Assembly: GCF_029784155.1 (NCBI RefSeq)
Contig: NC_073693.1
Coordinates: 112,716,683-112,780,682, forward strand
DNA: 64,000 nt
Direction of reading: 5' to 3'
Origin: Uranotaenia lowii
Lineage: Eukaryota; Arthropoda; Insecta; Diptera; Culicidae
Shown here: in pieces, positions 22,646 to 34,040 of the stretch
How positions within the stretch are numbered: position 1 is the stretch's first letter
How the letters are laid out: every line of letters begins with the position of its first letter
Translations under genes and position numbers: made by a program
Notes under the pieces: model-generated
The model's input: only the letters and a program-made list of their open reading frames with translations
Databases searched by the model: none
What the model was told of the DNA's origin: nothing

Positions 22646-24932
22646 CTAGTTTGTAGGGAATTTGGATGGTTGCTTCTCTAATTCTTTGAGTGATCATAAT
22701 TTTTACGGACATTCAATTTAATTTCACCTCGTAGATATTAATAGGAGCTTCCTCAGGAAATTTCTAGGATCAAAGGAGGTGTTGCACGAAGATTGCACCA
22801 TTTTTCAAAAATGGCTTCTGGTCCAAACCTATCTCTTACTAACACAACCCTGCTACTGAATTATCATTGTTTTAGAGTTTCTGGAATCTGGAATAACAGG
22901 TTTATGGTTGATCCTTAAAAGTATCTTTAACAATCCTCCCTTCATCCCTCATTGACTACTAGGACGTTGCCAGCGTCGTTATTAATCATTTTTCAAGGGA
23001 GATCATGAGTTTTGTGCATTGGGAATGAATTGATAATCCCAAGCAGCATTCTTTTGGTCCTTGCATAAAATTTACGGTTCAATGATTTGAGGTGGATATG
23101 AGTATAAAACAAGCTAAGCTAAACTAAGCTAACAATTCAACATACCAAACAACGAAAGAACTTAAATGTCAAGTCAACTTTTTTCAAGATATCAACATTT
23201 ATTTTAATGCAATTTTTTCAAAGGCAATACCTTTTTTCTATTGGTTTAAAAATTCGTCAAAATTCCTTTTAAAAAGTACAACTTTCTAAACATGTCTTTC
23301 AAAAAAAAAAAGAAAAACTATTTTCTGAGCAGAACCCAGGGGTTTTCGCTGGCTGAAGAAAATCACAGCATTCAAACTTATAGTGCAAAAGGCAAAATTA
23401 GGTGTTTTGTATGTCTTTTATGAAAGAATTTCAGCGTTCGGCTGTTTCGCTTCTTTTACCTAGTGTCACTATATTTAATAGTTTTTCCAACACATTTTGA
23501 TTTGATTCACTCTGTTGGACGCTAAAGCTAACCAAAAAAGTTCGATGATTCCGTAAAATTCTCCCAACACTCACCCAAAGTAAACATAAAACAAGTTCAG
23601 TGACTACAAGGAAAATAGTAATACCCAAAAGATTGAAATAAATCTTTATTATTAATAACAACTAACAAATATAAAAAGATATTTAAGTAGTTATTATAAA
23701 TATTGAAAGTTTTTATGCTTCTATTGCTGATTGCTTGCAATAAGATCTGTAGTGAGGAAAAATAGGATCGAAAGAATTGAAAAGTAGTGAACGTAAGTCG
23801 AAATTATTGAAGACTTATAAATTCTTGGATTTCAAAAATAGTTTGAATAATGCATTTTTGCTTGGCAAGGCAAGGCAGTCGAAATTTCTTCCAAAACTAT
23901 TACCCTCATCATCACGGAATTAATCGAATCGTTTTAAATGCTTTTTTTTAAAGCTGAAAGAAAAGTTGTAACTTGATACTACTGGGTTGTCTGTGGTCAA
24001 AAACCACACAATTTGATTGATTCCCTGATGATGATGATGGTTATCAGCATCAAAACGTCGGACTAATCATGTTTTTGATTAAATTTTGACAGCATCATAC
24101 AATACAGTCGACATTTCTAATTCCCACTATTTGGGAAATTTATTTTAATTTTTTCAAAGACACAATCATCAAAGATCCCGCCAAATGTTCATAAATATCC
24201 TTCAAAAAGTGCCAGACACCTGTCTGGTAGATTACAGCTCTTCCAGACTTTTCGATTAACTGAGTGAGTTTCCTTCCCGCCTAGACCTGAACTTCCGATT
24301 GGATTTCAGCAGCTGAAGGTATATCACTTGCATTTTCATTTCTCGGTAGATCAAGCTCTCCCTCCCCTCTGCCGACTCCGGAAAACAAAACAAAACCAGC
24401 AGCGGTGAGACGTAAAACAATCATCACGGATCGAATCTGGTCCCATCCCTAATGGAAATCGTTCAACAAAATCCAGAGTCCAGGTCCAGGCACATGGTAG
24501 ACAAAATTTCCTCCCCAAGGGACCGTCTGTGGAGCAAATCTATCCCCGAATCCGAGGAATGAGGTGTTGCATCTGCTTGTTTCCTTTTGGAGCTCAACCT
24601 CAAAGTCACAAACAAACCCATACACATATTCTTTTGTTGTTTTGACTCGGAGTCATGTTTTGCCTGCCGTCGAAATTAAAACATTCGTTCTCCGGTCATC
24701 TCCTCGTGGAACACGGTCCCTGTTCCTGATCCCGGTGCCGGTTTCAGTCTCAATGTCTACAAGCAAGGGCTCATCAACGTCACTACCGAAATACTCAGTG
24801 GGAGGTTTGATGATTTTCCTGTCTTAAAATCGTTGGACATGAAAATAAATCCAATACCTACATTGATTAAGCTTGCAAGATTGCCCGGTTTTATCTAGGT
24901 TTACCCGAATATTTAAAACCAAATTTGAAAAA
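22646..24932. other. Gene-free stretch with a GC-richer island at 24170-24830 and a TIR-like CCGG fragment at its right edge
   Basis: No domain-bearing frame was found. The island 24170-24830 has balanced composition, no repeat matches in this window, and overlapping short frames on one strand only (87 codons at 24564-24827). It may be ancestral unique sequence. At 24877-24932 the phrase GATTGCCCGGTTTTATC belongs to the CCGG-ended family and continues at 28027 after the nested hAT element. A decayed hammerhead-like block is noted separately at 24025. Confidence 0.4.
24025..24062 (+). ncRNA. Decayed hammerhead-like core motif
   Basis: CTGATGATGATGATGG is followed by a short variable stretch and then CAAAACGTCGG. 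This resembles the CTGANGA...GAAAC-GT layout in the foldbacks at 38415 and 56875, but GAAA is replaced by CAAA and the stem II pairing is poor. It is probably a decayed relative of those repeats and unlikely to be active. Confidence 0.2.
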
Positions 24933-24940
24933 GTCTGGAT

Positions 24941-27900
24941 TAGAGATGTACCGAATATTCGGTCGGCCGAATATTCGGCGCCGTATATCGCCGAAAAACC
25001 GTTAAGCCGAATATTCGGCTCACCGAATAGTTGAGCTAAGTATTCGGCCGAATAGGCCGAATAGGCCGAATATCTACAGCAGACTTGTAATTTTTTCAAA
25101 TAATTTTTGAAAATGTATAAAATATCCAGAAGTAATGTTGTAAAAGCTACACAATCATTAAAAACTTATGGTTTCAGCAAAACATCTAAGATGTATCCGC
25201 GAATATTTCACTGTAGATCGTACAGGATAATGCTGAACGGTATCGCTTTGTACTGTGATTAAAGTTTATTCCAAACTAGCTGACCCGTTGTGCTTTGCTA
25301 CACCTTCCGGAAATTAATGTAATTTCTAAAAATTTATTCAAATTTAGATTTTAGAGAGCATTTTTTTTTATTTCAAACCTCATCATAATTCAGAACAAAC
25401 AACTTTGAAGTGAGAGCTACAGCTGAAGTTCTGAATTGCAATTCAAAGATGGTATATATTATTTACTGAAACTTGATCTCTAAACTCGGTTTTCAAGATC
25501 TGAAATTTGTACTTCGTACCCAAAAAAAAAACTTTTTAAATATGGTCCCTTCGTTGAAAAGCTCTTTTTCTTAAATTTACATGGGAGCTCTCCCATCTTT
25601 TCCCCACTGCTTGAAGAAGGTAGGCAAATTTAACCGGCTCGATACCCAAACAGCAATTATCATGGTTCTGAAAAATATATTAAATTAGTTATGTATTTAA
25701 TACAGTGCAAATTTTCTTTTTTTTTAAATAAATTTATTACGGTAAACATATAAATATTTAAAAAAAATATCAGTTGCATCACTAAATAAGTACTTAGCGT
25801 TTTTTTTTTATTTTCTCTTTGAAAGTCAAATATTCAAAAATGTAGGCAAAAACAAATTTCTAAGTTTACATTTGTCCCGTATATTGGGGCAAGTGTCAAT
25901 GCAAAGCTTATTCACAGATGCGTCAGAGTAATGGCTTTAAAATGGATTTAATACGAATTCCTGTTTTTTGTTCTATCAAGTTTCACTGATATATCTGCAA
26001 TATTCCTGCAATATAAATTTATGTTTGTTACTCCACTTTTAACAAATGCTGTTCAAAGGGAATGACCTTCATTTACAAAGACATTTAAGAATTTTCAATA
26101 TCCGCTGCAGTTTCAACATTCGGAATACCCGTTCTGGTCTTTCCAACATGTTGAATCATTTTGAAGATAAATTTCTTAAAAGTTCGACGTTTGCCCTTGC
26201 CCTACCGTGTAAGTTGACAGAAGGGAATATCGTTTTTAACACTTTTAGGGTAAACTAAAAATTTCTCTTAAAAATTTTGCGTACAGTTGAATATCAGTTC
26301 TTAAGTCTCGCTTTTCAAAAACGAAGCGGATCAAAAGTCTCTTTTATGCAGCCATGTAACACAAAAACAATTTTCATGTTAAGTACGTACTTGAATTGGT
26401 ATGTAAGCAAAAAGTGCGATGGTTTTTTCAGAATTATTTTAAATAAAAAGCTCCCATTTTCATTTCTAAATTCGTTTCAATTGTGTATTTGGGCCGAAGA
26501 GACAATTTCTAGAAGAAAACATAATTTTTAATTTTTTTTAACAGAAAAAGTTGAACGTTTGAACATGTTCTAATGTTCTTTGAATGAAAAGTCGAATGCT
26601 ACCTACATTAACACGAACTACATATGCAAATCTTGCAAATCGTTCAATTGGTTTTGATTCGATTGATAAAATACCAATTCGTGTCACATCTAGGCGTCAT
26701 TTATCACCACGTGCTGTGTAGAAATCAAATAAGCAAGAAAAAAACACATCTAGGTTGCATATCGCCCCACGTGTTTGAGAAACAGGCGTCTTATTGTTAA
26801 ATTTTCCAGCAATCAATGAACAGTGTGCTTTGGTTACTATCCTCTTGCATCGACGTTTGCTCGCCCATGGAGACGAAAAACAAACCCCAGGTTGAGAAAT
26901 ACGCGCCAAAATATTCCTACTAAGCAGTATGCTATGCCTGGGTTACTTTCCTTTAGCGACGCCTCGACCATAGAGACGAAAAACAAACCGCCCAAAGGAA
27001 AAAAAAATCTCAAGAAAATGGATGTCATGACTTTAATTTGTTTCGAAAAACTACAAATTTTGTATGGAAGCCTCTCCTTCCTTAAGTCAGATGGAGTTTT
27101 GACTATTACAGAAACCATCCCCGGCCTCAAAAACCCTCAGATGCCAGTTTTGACGATGATCGGTTCAGTAGTTTCCGAGTCTATAGGGAACAGACAGACA
27201 GACAAACATTCATTTATATATATATAGATTTTCTGGATAGATTCAGACTTTCCCATAAATCCAGTAAAGAACACAGTTAAGACAAATCTGGACGGGATGT
27301 CCAGATATTGTTTAATACTTCCCGAGGTTTGCTCGGGTTTATTCAGATTATTTACTAAATCAAATAAAAAACTAAAATTCCTCTTTAAATTATTTAGATT
27401 TTGTGTTCAATTTTTCAAAAATGTCAAAATATACATAAACTTTTTGCCCTTTTTAATTTTATTTTTTCAAAAATCGTTCTGGTTGCCTGACCGTCTGGAT
27501 ACGTGTGGTTGACAGTATGGTGTGCTTAAGGTTAAAGATAATCAATCTTTTCAACAACTACTTTAAAGATATCTTGCTCAAATTCGACCTTCATCTAATT
27601 CAATATCAGAGAAGCAATTTCAAATAGCTTGGCACTTGTTTCGACATGTTTTATGCCAGACGGGAATTCACAGGAACGCAATCGCTTTGGTGATAAACGC
27701 CCTCGAAGCGACTAGTCATCTGATGTCAGTTATTGGTGACATTTAAAAAAATCAGAAAGACCCCTACTTAAAAAATATCTTGTAAAACATCATCCGATAA
27801 TATCATCTGATTGAAAATAATCGACAAAAACAGTAGGGGCATTAATATGGAAGAAATAGAAAGCATTGAAATAATCTCTTAAGGTTTTTTCATTGAAAAC

Positions 27901-28026
27901 TCTATAGAATATTCGACCGAATATTCGGCCGAATATTCGGCCGAATATTCGTTTGGCCGAATAGTTGAAAAGGTCAACATTCGGTATTCGGCCGTTCGCC
28001 GAATACCACTATTCGGTACATCTCTA
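24941..28026. mobile_element. hAT-type MITE (TAGAGATGTACCGAATATTCGG ends) with perfect 8-bp duplication, split by a nested repeat
   Basis: The left end begins TAGAGATGTACCGAATA and the right end reverse-complements to TAGAGATGTACCGAATA. GTCTGGAT is found directly outside both ends (24933-24940 and 28027-28034), a perfect 8-bp duplication. The subterminal regions are packed with palindromic GAATATTCGGCCGAATA units. About 1.1 kb belongs to this element; the remainder (25275-27230) is an inserted copy of another repeat. No transposase is present, so it would need an hAT transposase in trans. It inserted into a CCGG-ended repeat, whose halves are at 24877-24932 and 28035-28140. Confidence 0.88.
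25275..27230 (+). repeat. Interspersed repeat, ACTAGCTGACCCG start to ATATATAGATT end, copy B
   Basis: It starts ACTAGCTGACCCGTTGTGC and ends with ACAGACAGACAGACAAACA then TTCATTTATATATATATAG. It is collinear with copy A (10004-13085) but about 1.1 kb shorter. The conserved stretch before the end (GATCGGTTCAGTAGTTTCCG) is better preserved here. It lies wholly inside the hAT MITE 24941-28026 and is therefore younger than that insertion. Open frames inside (for example 134 codons at 26823-27227) overlap on both strands and show no domain. Confidence 0.7.
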
Positions 28027-28034
28027 GTCTGGAT

Positions 28035-28209
28035 ATTATTGAAAAAAGCCGGCTTTTGCCCGGATTTATTCAATTTGCTTGGATATTGCCCGGATTTTTG
28101 GTCGACAATTTTGAAATCAAACGTCCGGCCCAAATACGTGCTATAAAAATTCTTGCCCCCTTAACATAGATCAATTCCACATTTGAACTCGCTCTGAAAA
28201 TGCCTTTCA
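28035..28209 (+). repeat. Right half of a CCGG-ended repeat fragment split by the hAT MITE
   Basis: GCCCGGATTTATTC, TTGCCCGGATTTTTGG and CGTCCGGCCC resemble the terminal blocks of the AT-rich CCGG family. Joined across one copy of GTCTGGAT, this continues the sequence ending at 24932. Confidence 0.5.
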
Positions 28210-28261
28210 TAGGGTGTTTTTGTGATTTTTACTTAAAGCAGTCAGTCAAAAGTTATCGACG

Positions 28262-28783
28262 ATGGAACGCGAAAGGCAAGAGAAAATTCTGCACACTCAC
28301 GTAGAGAAACCGACGTGGTAAGGGGTAAAGATCGCGAAATTCCTGAAAAATACAAAATCGACTGTAAATTCGGTGCTGCAACGTTACCGGGAGACCCTTA
28401 GGGTGGATCGAGCAAAACAAACCAGGCGTAAAAGTGGAACATATGACCGGAAGCTGTGAGCAAAGGTAATTAGAGCAGTTCACATTAATCCTGGAATCTC
28501 CTTGCGTGACTTGGCGAAAAAGTTCAAGACGAACCACAGTATAGCTCGACGAATTTGGCCAATAGTTGATGGCAAACTTAAGAAATGTGGCAGAACCATG
28601 ATAAATCCCCCTCAAATGGAAAAGTGGTGGCACAAGATGGCGAATGAGGTTACCAGCAGTATTGTGCAGAAAATGATGGGTGGTAAATCCCAAGAAAAAA
28701 AGTTCGAAAATTCACCCGAAAAGCTGACGAATGATTTTTATGTATTTTTTTCCTTAAAGTGCAATAAAAACCCTACAAAGTGA
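28262..28783 (+). pseudogene. Internally deleted Tc1/mariner-superfamily transposase
   Basis: An ATG at 28262 opens a frame (MERERQEKILHTH) that encodes a helix-turn-helix DNA-binding region in two parts. These are GVKIAKFLKNTKSTVNSVL and, after two in-frame stops, ISLRDLAKKFKTNHSIARRIW. The DDE catalytic core expected next is missing. The frame instead passes to the C-terminal tail, MANEVTSSIVQKMMGGKS. Similar short phrases outside the frame (AGGGTGTTTTTGTG near 28213 and, inverted, AAAAACCCTACAAAG near 28767) may be TIR remnants, which would put the element at about 28210-28795. The transposase cannot be active. Confidence 0.7.
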
Positions 28784-28795
28784 CATTTTTACTTT

Positions 28796-29569
28796 TGTTG
28801 AACGTTATTTCTTTCGGAGAAATGATCGATTTTATCCGACCAGAATCTATTTGAAACAGACTTTATTATTGACGCTTAGCTTCTTATTTTAGTTTAATCA
28901 TTTTCGTCACCATAATCATTATAAGCCTTATTTTTTTGAGATTACATTTTACGAATTCCATATCTGAAGCATAAATCTAGCAGAAGATGATAACATTTAA
29001 AACTTCACAGCACATATTTTTCTACGAATTCAGTTATTTAAAAAAAACCGTTTTAAAATATTTGCAAATGCTGGAATTACTATAAAAACTAAGAACTTTT
29101 ATAGTAGGTGTTTTTTTGAATTTTTTATTTTTTAAAAATTTCCATTCCGTGGGGGTGATTGTTAAATAAAAGAATCAAATAATCTCTTTAAACCTTAGTA
29201 TTGAAAAAATCGGTCCACCAATAAAAAACAGCTGTAATTACGATTCCCTGGACTGATTTTCACCAAATAATTTTTATTGTAGTACTTACAGTGTTGAATT
29301 TGAATTTGATTACCAGATATGTATCTTTCATACATTCAATTTTCAATTTTTCAATTTTATATTTTTTTTCAATTTTTTCAATTTTCTTAAAAATACTAAA
29401 AGTACTGCTTTTTAAATTAGAGGTAATGAACAAAATCTGATAAAAAATTGAATACACGAAAATACTTTCAAAATCAGTTTTAAATCATAGGCACCAAAAC
29501 TTGCCTATGTTTTAATTTTTCTCATGTGATATAAAACTAGTGATATAAGTATCCCGTCATCATTTTACT
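28796..29569. other. AT-rich spacer, no gene seen
   Basis: The only frame (65 codons, 29260-29457 minus) is low-complexity Lys/Ile sequence. Nothing else is recognised. Confidence 0.5.
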
Positions 29570-32352
29570 ATTTTTTCGGAAACAAGGAAATCGCTCAAGT
29601 TGAACATTCGGAAGATAATTTTAAAATTTTTGACCAACTCCAGCTTTTGGACCAACTGGATTTCAAAACTCACACCCACTATAATTCCAATATTTTAATT
29701 GCAATTGATAAGGACTTTTCATTGAAAAATAGTAAAAGCTATCAGAAATGAACCCTTTGTTCAATATTATTTAATTTACCTAACTTTCAATTATACAAAC
29801 AGTTTCGAAATTTTGAGTGCATGAAGCAAACATAAAATTTTTCACTGTTCCTATAAATCATACGTTCCAAATTAGTTACTATTTTTTTCGATTCAGTTCT
29901 AATTATAATAAAAATCTAGTATAAGAGCAAAAGCAAAAGAATGAAATGAAAATAAAGTTCCATAAACTTCTTACCTATGAATATCATTTGAATAATGATT
30001 TTATGAATGAAATTAAAATTTAGAAATTGAGGAATCGGAACAAGAGTTTAAAATCATTCGATAATTTCGATTCGCGATTTAGAAAAATACTTGAGAAAAA
30101 TGATAAAATATTTAGTTTTCAATTCAAACTCAATGAAACTCAAACCTTGATACACTTTAATCCTATCTCTTTTTGAAAAATTGTTTTTTATTTTAAATAA
30201 GTGTATCTTAACAAGTTCATCTATTATTTTGATGATTTATCACTTAGAAAAAAATCATTTATATCATTAAAAATTGTATGCTGATATAAAATATTCTTCA
30301 AGAACCTAATTTCAGCCTGTATTTTTTAAATATAAATGCTGAACTCCACATTCAAAAGGGTTTTAATAAGTTACACAAGGTCACATAACAAATATTTTTT
30401 AAGATAAGAAGAATTCAAGGACAAATTTTGATTTCCATTGGTTTCCTGAATTATTTTTTTAAAAGGTTAGCTATTCTTTAAGAAAATTCTGCACTTTTCT
30501 TATAAAACTTTTTAATATTACAATTTGAATTTAAAATAAAGATTCCTATCAACTTTCTGTTCCCGACAATGCACGTAATTTTGAATTTGGCAACAAAAAA
30601 TCTAGAAGTTTTCTAGTTGTTTTCTGTTCCCAATTCTGTCAAATAATACTTTGAACGAATGTTTTAAAACTATTTACTTCATTTAATTTAAGATATTTCT
30701 AGAAGCAGAAACCAAATCGTTTTTCAGACTTCAACAAATTTGCTAAATAAAATAAACCTTTGTTTTCTAAAACTTTCTTCAGTCATGTCAGAAACACTTG
30801 TCTTTCCAAATTGTTTTCCAATTGTCTTTTGTTTTTCCAGTTCTATTTCGAAAATACTTACTTGAATATTTTTTGTTCAGAATAAGTATCATCATTTTGA
30901 TTAATTTTTCAGTAATTTACCGGAAATAACACTGCTCTGAAACTTCGACTTTGACTTATTTTGATCAGTATCAGTAAAATTTATATTTTTTTCGAGTTGG
31001 TGTGATAAATAAATATGGTTTTAGAAATCAATTTCTTTTGGTGACAAATTTTATCTCGAAGAAAAAGGAAAATAATATATAGGTTCTATATTCAGGTTAA
31101 AGTTATTTAACATTAATAGTTATGTACTTTAAAAAATAACTTTCTTAAATCTAACATCCAAAAAGTTCTAGCATTTGTTGATGTTTTTTGAAGCTTTCAA
31201 TTTGAAAGTTTCAAAACAAATAAGGGATTTTGGAGGCTCCAATGAAATTTGTTGTATTTACTTTAATTACCAAGAAGTAAGCTCATACATTTTGTTGTTA
31301 AAACAACATTTTAAGCGTTGATGAAAATGTATACACATTCGGAAATAAAAGTAAGAAATTAAGTTTTCGGTTAAAATATCATTTATTTTCACTTTTCTAA
31401 ACTTGATTGAATTTGGAGATCTTTGTTTGAAATTTTATCTGAAGATTTTGAAAAAGAACTAACGTTAGGAATAACAATCCAATACATGTGTTTCCAGATT
31501 AATTTTTCCGTACGATTGAATACAAGTTCTTTTATCAACAAAAATTATCGTTAATTATTTTATATTCCATAATTTTAATCTCGTGAATGAAGTTTAAAAA
31601 AATTAATTGTAAATAGAAGAAAGCAAATACTTGGAAATGGATCAAGATCTAAATTAATATTAATGATTTTCACCAGATTTGTGTTTCCAAACAGGCTCTG
31701 GTTGAAAATAAAATTTAAATCAAAAGTCAAATTTATTTAAATGCAATTTACTGTAGTTGGAATCCAAAATGGAATCGTCACAATGATATGTTGATTTTTT
31801 ATTTTATAAAACATAAAATCGAGGTGACTCTTAATCTAAACTTTGAATTTTAAATAATAGACTGAATTTTGCAATTTGAGCCTTTAATCAAATTCTGAAT
31901 ATAAATTCTAGATAAGTTTTCCAATAAACTATGAAACCTGAAGCGAAATTTGTAAAAGAAATCTCATTTAAGAATTTATGATTTTCAATATTTTTTTTAA
32001 ACCATCTTGATCTTTTCTGTGTTTCAATTATGCATAAAATTTCGGGATAAAACGTCAAATTCAAATTTAAAAAATGGTTTGAATTTCAAGTTTTGAATAT
32101 GGAAAATCTTTCTTGTATTAGTCTGAAATGCAAATAAAGGCTATCTTATAATTCCGCTAAATCTGGGCATCTATTAAAATTCGACCTTAAACTATGTATA
32201 TTATCTTGGCTTCTGAAAATCGTTCAGATTTATTTTGACAAAAATTGTCAAAAACATATGTTCTAGAAACAAAGTTCATAATTCTAATGACTCGATTGAA
32301 TTTTTGTTTGATTTTGCAAATAAAGTGAAAAAAAACTGGGCAACCTGGTAAA
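29570..32352 (-). repeat. AT-rich CCGG-ended repeat family, copy 2 (inverted)
   Basis: The reverse complement of 29690-30060 matches 58095-58470: ACTCTTGTTYCGATTC, TCAATTTCT and the TTGCATTCA-type phrases occur in the same order, as does AACAAAGGGTTCATTTC. The right edge (CTGGGCAACCTGGTAAAC near 32336) reads on the minus strand like the termini at 14998 and 22645. No coding frame is present. Boundaries are approximate. Confidence 0.45.
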
Positions 32353-33317
32353 CTTAATTTGATACTAAGTTATTAACAAGTAAGAGTTTTTTGAAAATCT
32401 ATAGTAGAATCGTGCGTGAAATTGAGATGAGATTTTTAGATTTCGAACAAAGTTCTGAGAGGATATTGTTATTCTTGACTCGTTTAAGTCGTTCATCAAA
32501 ATTTGATTACTAATTTACAGCATTTTTGGACTGAGAAAGCTGAAGATCGCTTTTCGAAATTCAAAAAAAAAATAGTAGAACAGTTTTTGAGTTTTGCTCC
32601 AAATATGAAATTTAGGAAAATTTAAAAAGTACTTGTACATATATTCAAATATCTTGAACTGCATAGCATTAATCTGAAATTTCTTTTGTGCATATTTAAG
32701 GTGAATAAATTTACTATCGATCATCCGAACTTTATGTTTGCGTATGATCAACAATGTTGTTGATATTAGGGAAGTTGTGATAGAAATAAAAAATGAAAAA
32801 TGCATTTTTAAGAGAAATTTTTTTCATCGACTATTTTAGGCTTGGCGTTAACATTTTAAAAATCTTTTTTGCTATGAACTGTAAATGTCGATTATTTACA
32901 AAAAAATGAAGTGGTTATTTATCAAAATCGGAAGAAAATTTAAAAAGTTATGGATATTTTGTTTAAACAGTAATTTTTTGCATTTTAGAACGATTTAACG
33001 AGCCGCAGTGTAGTAATTTTAATATAGCAAGAATCAAATATGATGATCTCACTCGCTTCAAGCTTAAATTTATCATAAACTTACCAGAAGGTCACAAAAA
33101 ATATTTCAGTAAGATTTGACCATGCGGATGCGTTGCTTGAGTCTCAAGCGTAAATGGTATTTTAAGGTATATTGCTCGAGAGAAGCAAAAAATACTACTT
33201 TTTCATTAGAAACTTTTTTTCATTGACTGAATGCTTTTTTTGAATATTTTTCTTAAAGGCTTACTTGGAACAAAGACTATTTACGACTCGTCAAATTATT
33301 CAAAAATGCAAATATTA
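32353..33317. other. AT-rich spacer, no gene seen
   Basis: A 96-codon minus-strand frame (32515-32805) is hydrophobic low-complexity sequence with no start context or domain. I see no repeat end before the TIR at 33318. Confidence 0.45.
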
Positions 33318-34040
33318 TGGGAGAGTGGGGAATCATGGGCCACTTTTGTCGTTGTTCCATAACTTCTTTATTGTAAAAGATAAAATGAAAATAAAAAATG
33401 CTATGGTTTTTTACATTTTCAAGGTATCATAAGGTATTTTTTTATTTTTAATAAGTTATTTACCCCAACTTCTGACTGTTTGAAAAAAAGCAATATTTTT
33501 TGGATTTTAAAAAATGGTGGAAAATCGTGGGCCACCAAATCCAAATTGACCAAATAACATGCAAAGTTTATGAGTTGACCCAAAACTGTGATTTCCTAAT
33601 TCATTTCGTTATTTTAAAGCAATTTCAGATGATGAAATAAAAAAGAGAGCTGTGTATGATCGCATGGATTCCAAATCCTGGCTCGCGAACGTTTTGGCAA
33701 AATTTCTTATATAGGATGGACAAAATATTTTTGATAACTCTGCATTTGGCATAAGAAAACTTTACAGATATGAAAAACGTATTTTAAGTAAAAACATAAA
33801 AATATAGGTGATTCAAGATGTGTGGCCCACGATTCCCCACAAGCTATGATTTGCAAATTGATTGCGTTTGTGTGACTTATTGAGGTTTCATCAAAAATTC
33901 CTTTTCCACGTGAAAGATCATGACAAAAGTAAGATCATAAGCGTATGAGCATATTTTTGTTAGGCACTTTAGGTTCCCCATCGATGAAATTAGCGGGTGT
34001 TTTTTTAATTATGTAAGTAAATTTTTCTAACTTTTTTAGC

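Noticed and set aside
26823..27227. 134-codon frame and the overlapping 97-codon minus-strand frame
   Set aside because: They lie inside copy B of a non-coding repeat, and the equivalent region of copy A does not keep the frame.
33998..34040. Tiny intron (GTAAGT ... TTTCAG) just upstream of the L1-like RT frame
   Set aside because: The interval is only about 30-45 bases, too short for an insect intron, and the upstream sequence has no coding frame to join.
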